Positions 1 through 10,316 of a stretch of 64,000 nucleotides of DNA are shown here, one piece after another. Every line of letters starts with the position of its first letter. Position 1 is the stretch's first letter. The notes under the pieces were generated by a model. That model was not told where the DNA came from. It saw only the letters and a program-made list of their open reading frames with translations, and did no database searches. The stretch covers positions 62,001 through 126,000 of the forward strand of contig JAQURM010000002.1 of the NCBI GenBank assembly GCA_028715605.1. The letters are read 5' to 3'. The position numbers and the translations under genes were made by a program. The stretch comes from Desulfovibrionales bacterium. GTDB taxonomy: Bacteria; Desulfobacterota; QYQD01.

Positions 1-193
1 GATCTATTTTCTTTTCCAGGCAGTGGCGAAAGTATCTTTCTCTCTGGTAAAAGAGTATGCGATCGCTATCGGAAGCAAAGTTGATATATTCTCTCCCGAT
101 GTCAATATCCGGGATGGGGGAACCTATCTTAGCCGTCCCGAGTGTCTGTATGGCGGTCTCAATTTTTTCTTTGGTGTAATCGCTCTCTTTCAT
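1..193 (-). CDS. Probable ATP-dependent 6-phosphofructokinase, N-terminal part (runs off window)
   Basis: An open frame begins at ATG 193 and continues past base 1, giving 64 visible residues (starting MKESDYTKEKIETAIQTLG). The visible part contains LGTAKIGSP and a later SDSDRILF. Spacing of these resembles the N-terminus of the roughly 430-residue bacterial/plant-type 6-phosphofructokinases, which have LG-x-x-K-I-x-SP followed by D-x-x-RVL before the nucleotide-binding region. That region lies outside the window, so no catalytic motif can be checked. A purine-rich AAAAGGGG lies 9 bases before the start. Family recognition is from pattern memory only; another cytosolic enzyme is possible. Confidence 0.45.
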   Translation of the reverse strand, partial: MKESDYTKEKIETAIQTLGTAKIGSPIPDIDIGREYINFASDSDRILFYQRERYFRHCLEKKID

Positions 194-217
194 GGGGCGG
201 CCCCTTTTCGTTTTAGT

Positions 218-292
218 TGAATATGCATAGCGAGCGTATTCCCCCCTGCTTGCCATCCAGGTCCGACACTGGCGGCCTACGGGGAGCTTCAA
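218..292 (+). repeat. Diverged copy of the TGAACATGCATAGCGAGCG dispersed repeat
   Basis: Begins TGAATATGCATAGCGAGCG and ends GGGGAGCTTCAAT, matching both ends of the family seen at 30646, 47130, 48212 and 58568. The middle is unlike the other copies. It lies between the divergent 5' end of the 1-193 gene and the 3' end of kdsD. Confidence 0.6.
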
Positions 293-375
293 TCTTTGTC
301 CCTGGCCAGCTATATCGGAATTTATGGAGAAGTTCTTAATATTATACCAAAAAATAGACGGGGAGGTTTCTATGC

Positions 376-1347
376 TTACACGAGAAATTTAAACTCGCCT
401 TTCCCCAGCAGATCATGGAGATGGAGTATTCCCTTTATATTTTTTCGGGTGTCAACTATGGGCAACACCGTGATTTCGTGTTGTTGCATTATGCTTAATG
501 CATCGGCGGCCAGCATATCAGCGCCGATGGTTTTAGGGTCAGCGGTCATAATTTCTTCAACCTTCATGCTGTCAAGACGGTCGTACCGTAAGATGACGCG
601 TCTGAGATCACCGTCGGTAATGATACCGGCAAGCTTTTGTCTTTCTCTGGTTATAAGCACCGCCCCTATATTTTTCGTATTCAACTCTTTTATGGCCTCG
701 GGAAGGTGGGCGCCTACGGGCACCACCGGGATCTTCTTACCTTTTAACATGACTTCACCGACCAGGACTTTCAGTCTGTCACCCAGGCTGCCGCCGGGAT
801 GGTAGCGATAAAAATCCCGCTCGTTGAAGTTGCGTTTATGGAGGAGGGTTACGGCCAGGGCATCACCCATAGCCAGTATAGCCGTAGTGCTGGCGGTAGG
901 GGCCAGTCCCAGGGGGCAGGCCTCACGTTTTACACCGACGTCTATGGCTATGTCACTTTGTGCGGACAGTGTGGATTTAAGATTTCCGGTTAAGGCCACG
1001 ACCTTGGCTCCCAGGCGCTTGATCTGCGGGATGAGGGCGGTTAATTCCCTTGTTTCTCCGCTGTTGGAGATGGCAATTACAATATCGTGTTTGCCTACCA
1101 TGCCCAGATCACCGTGCATGGCCTCTACCGGATGCAGGAAAAGGGCGGCTGTGCCTGTACTACTCAAGGTGGCGGCAATTTTCCGGCCCACGATACCGGA
1201 CTTGCCGATACCGGTGACAATGACCCTGCCTTTTATCTCGTAGATCAGCTCCACGGCCCTTACAAACTCGTTATCGAGCTTATCTATGAGTTTTAGAATG
1301 CCTTCGGCCTCGATCCGAAGGACTTCTTTGGCCCGCGCGAGTGTCAT
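376..1347 (-). CDS. kdsD: D-arabinose 5-phosphate isomerase (KpsF/GutQ family)
   Basis: Interconverts D-ribulose 5-phosphate and D-arabinose 5-phosphate, the first step of KDO synthesis for lipopolysaccharide, in the cytoplasm. The 323-residue length is normal. An N-terminal SIS sugar-isomerase domain (about residues 35-170) has VTGIGKSG and ISNSGET phosphosugar-binding loops. Two CBS domains follow (about 205-260 and 270-320; VLITRERQKLAGIITDGDL, then HEITVLPIVD). It is the last gene of the minus-strand block, 7 bases after purF. The KDO transferase waaA opens the same run, so two KDO-pathway genes bracket the carbamoyl-phosphate and purine genes. No strong terminator is visible downstream. 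Confidence 0.92.
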   Translation of the reverse strand: MTLARAKEVLRIEAEGILKLIDKLDNEFVRAVELIYEIKGRVIVTGIGKSGIVGRKIAATLSSTGTAALFLHPVEAMHGDLGMVGKHDIVIAISNSGETRELTALIPQIKRLGAKVVALTGNLKSTLSAQSDIAIDVGVKREACPLGLAPTASTTAILAMGDALAVTLLHKRNFNERDFYRYHPGGSLGDRLKVLVGEVMLKGKKIPVVPVGAHLPEAIKELNTKNIGAVLITRERQKLAGIITDGDLRRVILRYDRLDSMKVEEIMTADPKTIGADMLAADALSIMQQHEITVLPIVDTRKNIKGILHLHDLLGKGEFKFLV

Positions 1348-1354
1348 AATTATT

Positions 1355-2767
1355 TCAAGATTTTCCTTTTTCTAAACAGAACTTAGAGAATTCTTCTTCA
1401 AGCGGCAGGGGATAATTGCCGTCAAAGCAGGCCAGACAAAAACGGTTTTGCTCACCATTGACCGACTTCAGAAGTCCCTCCAGGCTAAGATAATGTAAGC
1501 TATCCAACCCGAGATAACGACGGATTTCTTCTACAGAGAACCTGGAGGCGATTAATTCTCCCAGATTGGAAAAATCTATGCCGTAATAGCAGGGAAAGCG
1601 ATGGGGCGGGCAGCTTACCAGCATGTGCACCTCTCTGGCCCCGGCTCCCCTGATGGTGTGTACGCGGGTACGCGATGTCGTGCCCCTTATGATGGAGTCT
1701 TCAACGATTATCACACGTTTGTTTTTAAGCAGGCAACGGACCGGGTTCAGTTTTACCTTTACTCCAAAATCACGCATGGTTTGTGACGGCTGAATAAATG
1801 TCCGCCCCACATAATGATTGCGTATTACGCCTATCTCAAAGGGTATGCCTGAGGCCTGGGCCGCGCCCACCGCGGCATAATTACCTGAGTCAGGAAAGGG
1901 CATAACGAAATCGCCCTGGACTTGCGCCTCCCGGGCCAATAATTCTCCCATGCGTTTACGGGTCATATAAACGTTGGTGCCGAAAATATTGCTGTCCGGC
2001 CGGGCAAAATAGATCAACTCAAATATACAGAAAGAGGGCCTTACTTCAGGAAAAGGTTTTATAGAGCGGAGCCCGTTTTGATCGATGATTATTATCTCTC
2101 CCGGTTCTACATCGCGTATATATTGCGCTTCAATGAGGTCCAGGGCGCAGGTCTCAGAGGCTAATACGTAGCTCTCATTTAATTTACCCAGACAGAGAGG
2201 ACGAAAGCCGCGGGGGTCGCGGATAGCGATTAACTTATCTTCCGTCAGCAGGACAATAGAGTAAGCCCCCTTTAACAGAGAAAAGGCGTCTATAACAGCT
2301 TCTTCCAGTCCCTTGTGTGCCGACTTGGCAATCAGGTGGAGAACGACCTCGCTGTCCATGGTGGATTGGAATATAGAGCCTTCATTTTCCAGCTTACTGC
2401 GGATGCTTCGGGCATTTATCAGATTGCCGTTGTGGGCGAGGGCCAGGGTCTTTCCCTTATGACAGACAGTAAAGGGCTGGGCATTTTTAAGGAGGGAAGA
2501 GCCGGTGGTAGAGTAACGCACATGCCCTACTGCCATGTGGCCGGGAAGGTTAGAGAGGATGGCCTCATTAAAGACATCGGGAACCAGCCCCATGGCCTTG
2601 TGTTCCCGGACTTTGGATCCATCTGAGGTTACAATACCGGCGCTTTCCTGCCCCCGATGTTGCAGGGCATAGAGACCAAAGTAGGTCAGCTTTGCCGCTT
2701 CCGGATGATTATATATGCCAAATACACCGCATTCTTCACGCGGCCGGTTAGGGATACACAGATTCAT
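1355..2767 (-). CDS. purF: Amidophosphoribosyltransferase (Fe-S, Bacillus-type PurF)
   Basis: Catalyses the first committed step of purine synthesis: PRPP plus glutamine to 5-phosphoribosylamine. The 470-residue protein starts with a short propeptide (MNLCIPNRPREE). Cys13 would become the N-terminal nucleophile after cleavage, followed by GVFGIY of the Ntn-type glutaminase. The C-terminal phosphoribosyltransferase half has the PRPP loop VIIVEDSIIRGTT (about 352-364). Cysteines 247, 393, 444 and 447 sit where the [4Fe-4S] ligands of the Bacillus enzyme are, the last two as a CxxC, so an oxygen-sensitive cluster form is inferred. It lies 3 bases after carB and 7 before kdsD, so co-transcription is likely. 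Confidence 0.95.
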   Translation of the reverse strand: MNLCIPNRPREECGVFGIYNHPEAAKLTYFGLYALQHRGQESAGIVTSDGSKVREHKAMGLVPDVFNEAILSNLPGHMAVGHVRYSTTGSSLLKNAQPFTVCHKGKTLALAHNGNLINARSIRSKLENEGSIFQSTMDSEVVLHLIAKSAHKGLEEAVIDAFSLLKGAYSIVLLTEDKLIAIRDPRGFRPLCLGKLNESYVLASETCALDLIEAQYIRDVEPGEIIIIDQNGLRSIKPFPEVRPSFCIFELIYFARPDSNIFGTNVYMTRKRMGELLAREAQVQGDFVMPFPDSGNYAAVGAAQASGIPFEIGVIRNHYVGRTFIQPSQTMRDFGVKVKLNPVRCLLKNKRVIIVEDSIIRGTTSRTRVHTIRGAGAREVHMLVSCPPHRFPCYYGIDFSNLGELIASRFSVEEIRRYLGLDSLHYLSLEGLLKSVNGEQNRFCLACFDGNYPLPLEEEFSKFCLEKGKS

Positions 2768-2770
2768 TTT

Positions 2771-5700
2771 TTACTCCGGGTTAATTCCTGTGCCGTCCAA
2801 ACTTTGACTTTTTACGAGTTCATCAGTATTTAATCCGGCATTGCTTTGCAGACCATGATACTCCTGAACAGGGCTTACCCGCAACTTTTTTTGCAGCATG
2901 GCCTCAATGGCCGCGGCTATGGCCCTGGCCCCGGCTATGGTAGTAGTATAGGATATGCGGTAATCAAGCGTGGCCCGGCGGATTTTATAGGAATCCCGGG
3001 TAGTGCTGGCTCCCAGAGAGGTGTTGATTACCAACTGAATAGCGCCGTTTTTAATGTGATCCACCACATGGGGACGGCCCTCCGACACCTTATGGACAGT
3101 TTCGCAGGCAATCCCGTTGGAAGCCAGAAACGCGGCTGTGCCCCGGGTGGCCAGGGTTTTGAATCCAATATCGGCCAGTTTTCGGGCGACAGGGAGGACG
3201 GCCATTTTATCTTTGTCACGCACACTGATAAAAACCGTGCCGGATAGGGGGAGATTCTGGCCGGCGGCCAACTGTGATTTGGCAAAGGCCATGCCGAAAC
3301 TCTCGTCAATGCCCATAACCTCCCCGGTGGACCTCATCTCCGGCCCGAGGAGGGTATCTACCCCTGGAAAGCGGTCAAACGGGAATACGGCCTCTTTCAC
3401 CGCTATATGCCTTATTTCTTTTTCGGTGGTAAGCCCCAGCTCGCGGAGCGTTTTCCCGAGCATGACCTTTGTGGCCACCTTGGCCAGTGGAATGCCTGTG
3501 GCCTTGCTCACAAAAGGCACAGTGCGCGAGGCCCGCGGATTGACCTCCAGCACATAAATATCCTTATCCTTTATGGCGTACTGGACGTTCATGAGGCCGA
3601 TGACGTTTAGTTCTCTGGCCATGGCCTTTGTGTCCTTTTTTATTCTATCGATTAAATCAGGGCTCAGGGTGTGAGGGGGAAGGACGCAGGCGCTGTCGCC
3701 GGAATGGATACCGGCCTCTTCAATATGCTCCATTATCCCGCCGATGATGGTCTCCTGACCATCGGAGACGGCATCTACATCGATCTCGATAGCGTCTTCC
3801 AGAAACTTGTCGATAAGCACCGGATGTTCGGAAGAGGCCCTAACCGCGGATTCGATGAAATCCTCCAGTTCCCGGTCATCATAAATAATGCGCATGGCCC
3901 GTCCGCCCAGGACGTAAGAAGGACGCATGACCACCGGGTAGCCGATGGACCGGGCCACGGCCAGGGCATCTTCCCTGGCGGTAGCCGTGCCGTTGGGCGG
4001 CTGCTTCAGGCCCAGCTTTTGCAGCACGGCCTGGAAACGCCTCCGGTCTTCCGCACGGTCGATACTGTCGGGGGATGTCCCCATTATCCTTACCCCGGTT
4101 TGGGACAGAGGTACGGCCAGATTGAGGGGTGTCTGTCCGCCGAATTGTACAATGACGCCCATTGGTTTTTCTTTAGCGATGATATTCAGGATGTCTTCTT
4201 TGGTCAGAGGCTCGAAATAGAGCTTATCTGACGTATCATAATCAGTGCTCACGGTCTCCGGGTTGCTGTTGACCATGATGCTCTCATAGCCTTCTTCGCG
4301 CAGGGCAAAAGAGGCGTGGACACAGCAGTAATCAAATTCTATCCCCTGGCCGATGCGGTTAGGCCCTCCGCCCAGGATCATCACCCTGGGGCGTTCGGAG
4401 AGACGGGATTCGTCCTCGACTTCGTAAGTGGAGTAATAATAAGGGGTATAGGCCTCAAACTCCGCCGCACAGGTGTCCACCAGTTTATAAACCGGTTTTA
4501 TGCCTGCCTTCTCGCGCCGGCTGCGGATTTCATCCTCAGTCCGGCCGGTAAGGTAGCCCAGTTGATAATCGGAGAACCCTGTTTTCTTGGCCTGATGCAG
4601 AAGGTCTTCGGTAAGTTTTTTATCTGCGGACCGGATATTACGTTCCATATCCAGTATCTGCCGCATATTTTCCAGGAACCAGGGGTCTATCCCGGTCAAT
4701 TCGTGGATTTTTTTGGTATCCAGACCGGCCAGCATGGCATAGCGTATATAGAAGATGCGCTGAGAATTGGGGATGCGGAGCTTTTCTTCTATTTCGGCCA
4801 TAGGGGGAAGGCTCCGGCTGCGTTCGTAACCATCCTTCCCATCGGCTCCCCATCCGTAACGTCCGATCTCCAGGGAACGGAGCCCTTTTTGCAGGGCTTC
4901 CTTGAAGGTGCGTCCGATGGCCATAGTTTCACCCACAGACTTCATGGCCGTGGTAAGGTAGTCCTCAGCGCCCGGAAATTTCTCAAAGGTCCAGCGCGGG
5001 ATTTTTACTACACAATAGTCGATGGTGGGTTCAAAGGAGGCCATGGTCTCCCTGGTAATATCATTCGGGATTTCATCCAGGGTATAGCCGACGGCCAGTT
5101 TGGCGGCAATCTTGGCGATGGGGAAGCCCGTAGCCTTGGAGGCCAAAGCGGAACTGCGTGAGACGCGCGGATTCATCTCAATGACCACCATCTCTCCGTT
5201 TTCCGGATTTACGGCGAACTGGATATTGGAACCGCCGGTCTCCACACCTATCTCGCGGATGATAGCGATGGCCGCATCGCGCATTATTTGATATTCCCGG
5301 TCGGTCAGGGTCTGGGCCGGGGCCACGGTTATGCTGTCTCCGGTGTGGACGCCCATGGGGTCGAAGTTCTCGATCGAACAGATAATGACCACATTATCTT
5401 TAACGTCGCGCATGACCTCAAGCTCGTATTCCTTCCAGCCGATGACCGATTCTTCCAGCATAACCTCATTTATCATGCTGAGATCAAGGCCCGAGGTCGC
5501 CATTTTTTCCAGGTCTTCCCGGTTATAGGCCACACCGCCCCCGGTGCCGCCTAGGGTAAAACTGGGCCGGACGATGAGCGGGTAGCCGATCTCAGCGGCA
5601 ATGCGGCGTACGTCGTCCATATTACGGGCGATGCCGCTTTTGGGTATCCGGAGGCCGATATTGCGCATGGCCTCCCGGAAGAGATCCCGGTCTTCGGCCT

Positions 5701-6073
5701 TTCTGATTACTGTGGCAGAGGCCGCGATCATTTCTACGCCGAAGCGGTCCAGGACACCCATATCCGCTACTTTGATGGCCACGTTCAGACCCGTCTGCCC
5801 GCCCAGGGTGGGCAGTAAGGCATCCGGTCTTTCCTTTTCAATGACCATGGCCACCATCTCCGGGGTAATAGGCTCTATATAGGTGCGGTTGGCCGTCTCC
5901 GGGTCGGTCATGATGGTAGCCGGGTTGCTGTTTATCAGAATAACCTCGTAGCCTTCTTCCCTGAGGGCCTTGCAGGCCTGGGTCCCCGAGTAGTCAAACT
6001 CACAGGCCTGGCTGATAATGATAGGGCCGGAGCCTATGATCAGTATCTTTTTTATGTCATTTCTTCTGGGCAA
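2771..6073 (-). CDS. carB: Carbamoyl-phosphate synthase large subunit
   Basis: Makes carbamoyl phosphate from bicarbonate, ammonia delivered by CarA and two ATP, for pyrimidine and arginine synthesis. Two homologous ATP-grasp halves are evident: the first begins [20 protein letters not shown], the second (about residue 560) [20 protein letters not shown]. Both contain the EMNPR or EVNPR motif near their ends. A methylglyoxal-synthase-like allosteric domain occupies about 940-1065. Total length is 1100, slightly above the usual 1070, because of a low-complexity C-terminal tail ending [10 protein letters not shown]. It is separated by 5 bases from carA and 3 from purF. Confidence 0.96.
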   Translation of the reverse strand: MPRRNDIKKILIIGSGPIIISQACEFDYSGTQACKALREEGYEVILINSNPATIMTDPETANRTYIEPITPEMVAMVIEKERPDALLPTLGGQTGLNVAIKVADMGVLDRFGVEMIAASATVIRKAEDRDLFREAMRNIGLRIPKSGIARNMDDVRRIAAEIGYPLIVRPSFTLGGTGGGVAYNREDLEKMATSGLDLSMINEVMLEESVIGWKEYELEVMRDVKDNVVIICSIENFDPMGVHTGDSITVAPAQTLTDREYQIMRDAAIAIIREIGVETGGSNIQFAVNPENGEMVVIEMNPRVSRSSALASKATGFPIAKIAAKLAVGYTLDEIPNDITRETMASFEPTIDYCVVKIPRWTFEKFPGAEDYLTTAMKSVGETMAIGRTFKEALQKGLRSLEIGRYGWGADGKDGYERSRSLPPMAEIEEKLRIPNSQRIFYIRYAMLAGLDTKKIHELTGIDPWFLENMRQILDMERNIRSADKKLTEDLLHQAKKTGFSDYQLGYLTGRTEDEIRSRREKAGIKPVYKLVDTCAAEFEAYTPYYYSTYEVEDESRLSERPRVMILGGGPNRIGQGIEFDYCCVHASFALREEGYESIMVNSNPETVSTDYDTSDKLYFEPLTKEDILNIIAKEKPMGVIVQFGGQTPLNLAVPLSQTGVRIMGTSPDSIDRAEDRRRFQAVLQKLGLKQPPNGTATAREDALAVARSIGYPVVMRPSYVLGGRAMRIIYDDRELEDFIESAVRASSEHPVLIDKFLEDAIEIDVDAVSDGQETIIGGIMEHIEEAGIHSGDSACVLPPHTLSPDLIDRIKKDTKAMARELNVIGLMNVQYAIKDKDIYVLEVNPRASRTVPFVSKATGIPLAKVATKVMLGKTLRELGLTTEKEIRHIAVKEAVFPFDRFPGVDTLLGPEMRSTGEVMGIDESFGMAFAKSQLAAGQNLPLSGTVFISVRDKDKMAVLPVARKLADIGFKTLATRGTAAFLASNGIACETVHKVSEGRPHVVDHIKNGAIQLVINTSLGASTTRDSYKIRRATLDYRISYTTTIAGARAIAAAIEAMLQKKLRVSPVQEYHGLQSNAGLNTDELVKSQSLDGTGINPE

Positions 6074-6078
6074 GGTAT

Positions 6079-7188
6079 TTAGCCTCTTTCTTTCATCAGG
6101 GCCACAAACTGATCGAAGAGATATGCGGCATCATGAGGGCCGGGGGCGTTTTCCGGGTGATATTGTACCGAGAAGACAGGATAATGCCGGTGTCGCATTC
6201 CCTCCAGGGTCTGGTCGTTCAGATTGACGTGGGTGACCTCTACCTCTTTTTCATCTAAAGAGCTTACGTCCACACAGAAGCCGTGATTCTGCGCCGTGAT
6301 CTCTACTCGTCCGGTAAGCAGGTTCTTTACCGGCTGGTTCCCTCCCCGGTGGCCGAACTTGAGTTTATAGGTTTTGCCGCCAAAGGCCAGACCCAATAGC
6401 TGGTGGCCCAGACATATGCCAAAGATAGGCTTTTTGCCTATAAGATCGCGTATGGTCCCGACTACACCGGGTATGCCCGCCGGGTCACCCGGGCCATTGG
6501 AGAGAAAGATTCCGTCCGGTTCCAGGGCCAGCATATCACGGGCGCTCGCTGTGGCCGGGAGGACTATTACCTCACAGCCGCTGTTTTTCAGGCAGCGCAG
6601 GATGTTGAATTTTATGCCGTAATCCAGGGCTACCACCCGAAGGGCGTTTCCTTTTGGCGCGGACGCTCCTTCTACCGGGCAGTCTTCCCAGAGATAGGGG
6701 GCGGAGCAGGTAACTTCCCTGACCATATCCCGGCCCACCAGGCCGGGTGAATCTTTGGCTTTTTTTATCAGGGATGCCGGATCAAGGTCTTCCGTGGAAA
6801 TTACCCCTTTCATGGCCCCGGCCAGCCGTATGTGCCTGGTGAGGGCGCGTGTATCCACGTCTTCGACGCCTAGCACATTATATCTTTCCAGAAAGTCTTT
6901 TAAGGTCTGAGCGGACCGCCAGTTACTGGGGACGCCCTGGTATTCTTTGACAATAAAGGCCTCGGTCTGAACTTGGCGCGACTCCATATCTTCGCTGTTT
7001 ATGCCATAGTTGCCGATCAATGGGTAAGTCATGGTGACTATCTGACCTTTATAGGAGGGGTCGGTCAGGATCTCCTGATAGCCGGTCATGCTGGTATTAA
7101 AGACTATCTCGCCACAGACCTCCCCGCGGCCGGCAAAGGCCCGTCCGCTAAAAATCCTGCCGTCTTCGAGTGCGATCAATGCCTTCAT
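6079..7188 (-). CDS. carA: Carbamoyl-phosphate synthase small (glutaminase) subunit
   Basis: Hydrolyses glutamine and channels ammonia to CarB. The 369 residues comprise an N-terminal CPSase small-chain domain (start [18 protein letters not shown]) and a C-terminal class I glutamine amidotransferase. The nucleophile elbow GICLGHQ and the His-Glu pair in VQYHPE complete the Cys-His-Glu triad. The ATG overlaps the waaA stop in an ATGA arrangement (4-base overlap), suggesting translational coupling. Immediately followed by carB. Confidence 0.96.
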   Translation of the reverse strand: MKALIALEDGRIFSGRAFAGRGEVCGEIVFNTSMTGYQEILTDPSYKGQIVTMTYPLIGNYGINSEDMESRQVQTEAFIVKEYQGVPSNWRSAQTLKDFLERYNVLGVEDVDTRALTRHIRLAGAMKGVISTEDLDPASLIKKAKDSPGLVGRDMVREVTCSAPYLWEDCPVEGASAPKGNALRVVALDYGIKFNILRCLKNSGCEVIVLPATASARDMLALEPDGIFLSNGPGDPAGIPGVVGTIRDLIGKKPIFGICLGHQLLGLAFGGKTYKLKFGHRGGNQPVKNLLTGRVEITAQNHGFCVDVSSLDEKEVEVTHVNLNDQTLEGMRHRHYPVFSVQYHPENAPGPHDAAYLFDQFVALMKERG

Positions 7189-8504
7189 GCTGCTTCCTTA
7201 CGGCCAGCGCCTTCCAGTACTTCTTTGATGAGAAGGGCCTGTCTCTTTGCCGTTCCCTGATTGGCCTCCACGGCCTTTTTCCCTTGCATCCCGCGCGCCT
7301 GCAACTCGGCCGGATTTTCTAAAAACCAGACGGCTTTTCCGGCAAGATCGCGGGCATCCTGGACTTCCACGCCGGCCATAACCGATTCGAGAAGGATTTT
7401 AGCATCCAGAAAATCCTGCATGGACGGCCCGTAGAAGACCACTTTCCCCCAGATGGCGGCCTCCAGTATATTATGCCCTCCATACGGTATAAGACTGCCG
7501 CCGCAGAAGATAATCGTGCCTATGCTATAGAGATGGAACAAATCCCCTATCGAATCCACCAAGATGACGGATTGTCTTGTCTCAGAGGCAAGGTTACTCC
7601 ATTTGGTATATCCCCATCCATTCTTCTTGAGCAGGGATTCGACTCCGGAGACCCTTTCTATATGCCGTGGGGCGAGGATCAGCAGCATACCCGGATATTT
7701 CCTTTGCAGGAATTGATAAGCCTGCAGGATGATCTCCTCTTCACCCGTATGGGTGCTTCCGGCTATAAAGACTATATCATCAGGCGTAATCCCCAGCCGT
7801 TTCCGCATAGCATCTTTAACTTCCGGTCCGGCCTGCCGGGATAGAAGGTCATATTTGGCATTGCCCTGGACCACGACCTTATGTCTCTCTGCCCCCAAGG
7901 CCAGGATACGTTTGGCATCGTCTTCCCGGATCATGCTTAAGTAATCAAATCTTTCCAGGATAGGCCGCATAAACGACCTGATTTTTTGATAACGGGCCAA
8001 GGAACGCGTCGATATACGTCCGTTAACCAGTATAATTTTGCTGCCCTGGCGGTGTGCCCGGTAAATAAAACCCGGCCAAAGCTCTGTTTCCAGGCAGATT
8101 ACGGCCTCCGGGGAGACTAACCGCAAGGCCCGGCCTACTACCCAGCCGATGTCTATCGGGAAAAAGGTACAGAGGGCCTGATCCCCTAATTTTTCCCTGG
8201 CTATTTGTTGTCCCTGCTCAGTAACTGTGGAGAGGACAAATAATAAATCAGGAGGCAATATCTCCCTCAGAGAGGCTATTAAGGCAGCCGCTATCCTTAC
8301 TTCACCCACGGAGACGGCGTGAATCCACAATCGACGGGGGCTCGCCTGTAGCTTTTTCTTTAAGGAAGCGGGGTAGAATCCCAGGCGTTGCCAAAGGCCC
8401 CGGCGGTGTTTGCCGGTAACCAGACTATAAACTAAAAAGAGGGGAAAGAAAGGAATGAAAAGTGCGCTGACTAAGACGTCATAAATTTTATATGCCCAGG
8501 GCAT
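7185..8504 (-). CDS. waaA: 3-deoxy-D-manno-octulosonic acid (KDO) transferase
   Basis: Transfers KDO from CMP-KDO to lipid A precursor at the inner face of the cytoplasmic membrane (glycosyltransferase family 30). The 439-residue length is typical. An N-terminal hydrophobic anchor (about 8-28) precedes the family block [12 protein letters not shown]. Other family features are [10 protein letters not shown], the acceptor-domain FETELWP-like [24 protein letters not shown] and the GGHNILE sugar-nucleotide site. It heads the tight waaA-carA-carB-purF-kdsD run. The M48 peptidase lies 56 bases upstream on the same strand. Confidence 0.94.
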   Translation of the reverse strand: MPWAYKIYDVLVSALFIPFFPLFLVYSLVTGKHRRGLWQRLGFYPASLKKKLQASPRRLWIHAVSVGEVRIAAALIASLREILPPDLLFVLSTVTEQGQQIAREKLGDQALCTFFPIDIGWVVGRALRLVSPEAVICLETELWPGFIYRAHRQGSKIILVNGRISTRSLARYQKIRSFMRPILERFDYLSMIREDDAKRILALGAERHKVVVQGNAKYDLLSRQAGPEVKDAMRKRLGITPDDIVFIAGSTHTGEEEIILQAYQFLQRKYPGMLLILAPRHIERVSGVESLLKKNGWGYTKWSNLASETRQSVILVDSIGDLFHLYSIGTIIFCGGSLIPYGGHNILEAAIWGKVVFYGPSMQDFLDAKILLESVMAGVEVQDARDLAGKAVWFLENPAELQARGMQGKKAVEANQGTAKRQALLIKEVLEGAGRKEAA

Positions 8505-8560
8505 CTTTCCCCATAATTACATGCCTGAAATTTGTGAGGTAATATAATCAATCTCAGGCG

Positions 8561-9364
8561 TTAGTCAAGTCTTTTGCCGTAGTAGCGCAGGGCTTCAGGG
8601 AGGTGTTCCTTGATGTTTCGAATACGGGTCTCATCAGCAGGATGGGTGGACAGGAAGGCCGGGATCCTGTCTTTTTCCACCCGAGACAGGCGTTGCCAGA
8701 AGGCTATGGCCTCTCCGGGATCATACCCGGCCCGGGCCATCAGGATGAGGCCGATGCGGTCGGCCTCCAGCTCATGCGTGCGGCTGAAGGGCAGGATAAA
8801 CCCAATCTGCGCCCCTACCCCGTAGGCCATGTTGGCGGCCTGTACGGCTACAGCGCTTTTCTCGCTTATGGCGATATTCATGGCCTCCTGTCCTATCTGG
8901 GCGATCAGGGTGGTGGTCATACGTTCGGCCCCGTGGCGGGCAATGGCGTGGGCCACCTCATGGCTTATCACGGTGGCCAGTCCGTTTTCGTCTTTAGTAT
9001 AGGGCAGTATGCCCGTATAGATGGCGACTTTACCGCCGGGGAGACAGAAGGCATTCGCCGTCTTATCGTCCTCGATGACATTAAATTCCCATTCAAATTC
9101 AGGACGGTCTGCGGCCCCGGCAATACGTAGTCCGACACTCCTTACCCGGCTGACTAATTTTTCATCCCGGGATAAGTTAGACTCACTTATTATCTCTCGA
9201 TAGGATTTAAGGCCGAGGGCCGTATCTTCTCCTTCGCCGATCAATATGAGCTGTGAACGTCCGGTAAACGGAGCGGTCGCGCACGCACAAAGCAGCATAC
9301 AGAGACAAACATAGCATACGTTTCTCACTTGCCTGGACAGCCATAACTTTTGCACTGGTTTCAT
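8561..9364 (-). CDS. M48-family metallopeptidase, predicted lipoprotein
   Basis: Zinc-dependent endopeptidase of the LoiP/YcaL or BepA type, likely acting at the outer membrane on misfolded envelope proteins. A hydrophobic signal (about 16-28) ends in a lipobox-like LCAC, so Cys28 may be lipidated. HEVAH (HExxH) supplies two zinc ligands and the catalytic Glu, and ELEADR about 60 residues later supplies the third ligand. The C-terminal LSTHPADETRI is typical of the family. Length 267 indicates a peptidase domain without TPR repeats. The start is supported by GAAGGAGGGTG upstream of ATG 9364. It may be co-transcribed with waaA. Confidence 0.88.
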   Translation of the reverse strand: MKPVQKLWLSRQVRNVCYVCLCMLLCACATAPFTGRSQLILIGEGEDTALGLKSYREIISESNLSRDEKLVSRVRSVGLRIAGAADRPEFEWEFNVIEDDKTANAFCLPGGKVAIYTGILPYTKDENGLATVISHEVAHAIARHGAERMTTTLIAQIGQEAMNIAISEKSAVAVQAANMAYGVGAQIGFILPFSRTHELEADRIGLILMARAGYDPGEAIAFWQRLSRVEKDRIPAFLSTHPADETRIRNIKEHLPEALRYYGKRLD

Positions 9365-9642
9365 AAAAAATCACCCTCCTTCTGAGACCAAGATATGCCA
9401 CGCCTGTAAGGTTTTTATATACCACAAGTTTCCCTCCTTGGACAACTAATTGTGCCGGCTGTTAAGACTCTTCCCTGTTTTTGGAACCCGGGCGACATCA
9501 TGTGGCTCAGTTAAATTTTTCCTGTCGCGCGACCCGCATACGATACCACCCCTTTGCTTCATAATGCAACAAAGGGGTTACGACCGTAACATGTACATAG
9601 GCTTTTGTTATTACAAACAAAATAGGTTGTTTTCAAAAATCG

Positions 9643-9657
9643 GTTGCATTTTGTAAC
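9643..9657. promoter_or_regulatory. Candidate upstream activator dyad
   Basis: GTTGC-ATTTT-GTAAC is an imperfect dyad 68 bases upstream of the -24 element at 9725, a usual distance for an enhancer-binding protein site. Similar GTTAC/GTAAC half-sites occur at 9575-9590. The rest of the 427-base gap 9365-9791 shows only the sigma-54 promoter and the M48 ribosome-binding site. Confidence 0.3.
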
Positions 9658-9724
9658 AAAAGGTCGCGGGTGAACAATTGAATAACATGTAATAATTACA
9701 GCTAGTTATTGCTTAAGCGCGATG

Positions 9725-9740
9725 TGGCACGGACCTTGCA
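9725..9740 (+). promoter_or_regulatory. Sigma-54 (-24/-12) promoter
   Basis: TGGCACG-GACC-TTGCA matches the RpoN consensus TGGCACG-N4-TTGCW at every conserved position with correct spacing. It lies about 50 bases upstream of the small gene at 9792 and in its orientation. The facing locus encodes a sigma-54 activator (10606-11961) and its sensor kinase, making that regulator the natural candidate. Confidence 0.85.
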
Positions 9741-9791
9741 TTATCTTAGTCGATAAAACGGCGAGCGATTTCGCATCAAGCAAGGAGGAAT

Positions 9792-9950
9792 ATGGAAATG
9801 GGATTGAAGGAGACATTAGAAAAGGTGCTCTTAGCGGTAACATTTGCTGAGGCCGGGGAGTTCGATACGGCGAGGCCGCTTATGCGTAAGGAGAAGTATG
9901 TGTGGAATAAATTCCTGCAGAGATGGACGGACCGCGCGTGGAGGCCGTAA
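9792..9950 (+). CDS. Small protein with FAEAGEFDTAR motif, sigma-54 controlled
   Basis: A 52-residue protein (MEMGLKETLEKVLLAVTFAE, then AGEFDTARPLMRKEK) preceded by a strong AAGGAGG seven bases before the ATG and by the -24/-12 promoter at 9725. No membrane segment, cysteines or signal peptide. The block AVTFAEAGEFDTARPLM is echoed in the next plus-strand gene (ASFAEAGEFETAGQPM), so they look like tandem paralogues. The function is unknown to me. Placement suggests it is an output of the adjacent two-component system. A second ATG two codons in is possible. Confidence 0.65.
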   Translation: MEMGLKETLEKVLLAVTFAEAGEFDTARPLMRKEKYVWNKFLQRWTDRAWRP

Positions 9951-10138
9951 GCCCCAAGGAGAACAGTATCGCGCCTGACTATTCTTCAGCGAGGAGATAG
10001 GTATGAGTTCATTCGTCTTGAACGTTTTCTCGTGTGAAACGAGTGAATTTCGTAGTGAAATCTTTCCGGGAAGGGAGTGGTGTCTAAGTCCAGGGGAGAT
10101 TTCATGGGGACAAAGTCGGAGATTACATCACGCTCGAT

Positions 10139-10315
10139 ATGCGCGACTCGATGAGGAAGCTATGGGATGGCATGGCTGCGGCCAGTTTTGCCGAAGCCGG
10201 AGAATTCGAAACAGCCGGGCAACCCATGGACAAGGAGAGGGATCAGTATAAGAAGGCCATTCTCACGGTTGAGGCCTCGCTGGCTTACCGAGGAGGCATT
10301 CACCCGTACAAATAA
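10139..10315 (+). CDS. Second small FAEAGEFET protein; start probably frameshifted
   Basis: A 58-residue frame (MRDSMRKLWDGMAAASFAEA, then GEFETAGQPMDKERDQYKKA) is related to the gene at 9792. No good ribosome-binding site precedes ATG 10139. An AGGGGAG followed by ATG at 10104 is well placed but one base out of frame. The in-frame sequence between reads GDKVGDYITLD, plausible protein that would join the ATG if the G run after it (10106-10109) had five instead of four bases. Either a sequencing or assembly error or a genuine frameshift is likely. The function is unknown to me. Confidence 0.55.
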   Translation: MRDSMRKLWDGMAAASFAEAGEFETAGQPMDKERDQYKKAILTVEASLAYRGGIHPYK

Positions 10316-10316
10316 C

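Noticed and set aside
4316-5161. 281-residue plus-strand frame opposite carB
   Set aside because: It lies wholly antisense to a clear carB with conserved ATP-grasp motifs, lacks a ribosome-binding site and resembles no protein; long antisense frames arise from GC-biased codons.
10003-10251. 82-residue plus-strand frame overlapping the second small gene
   Set aside because: It has a fair GAGGAGATAG site, but its second half is the out-of-frame reading of the FAEAGEFET gene and the composition is not protein-like. It may only be an artefact of the suspected frameshift.
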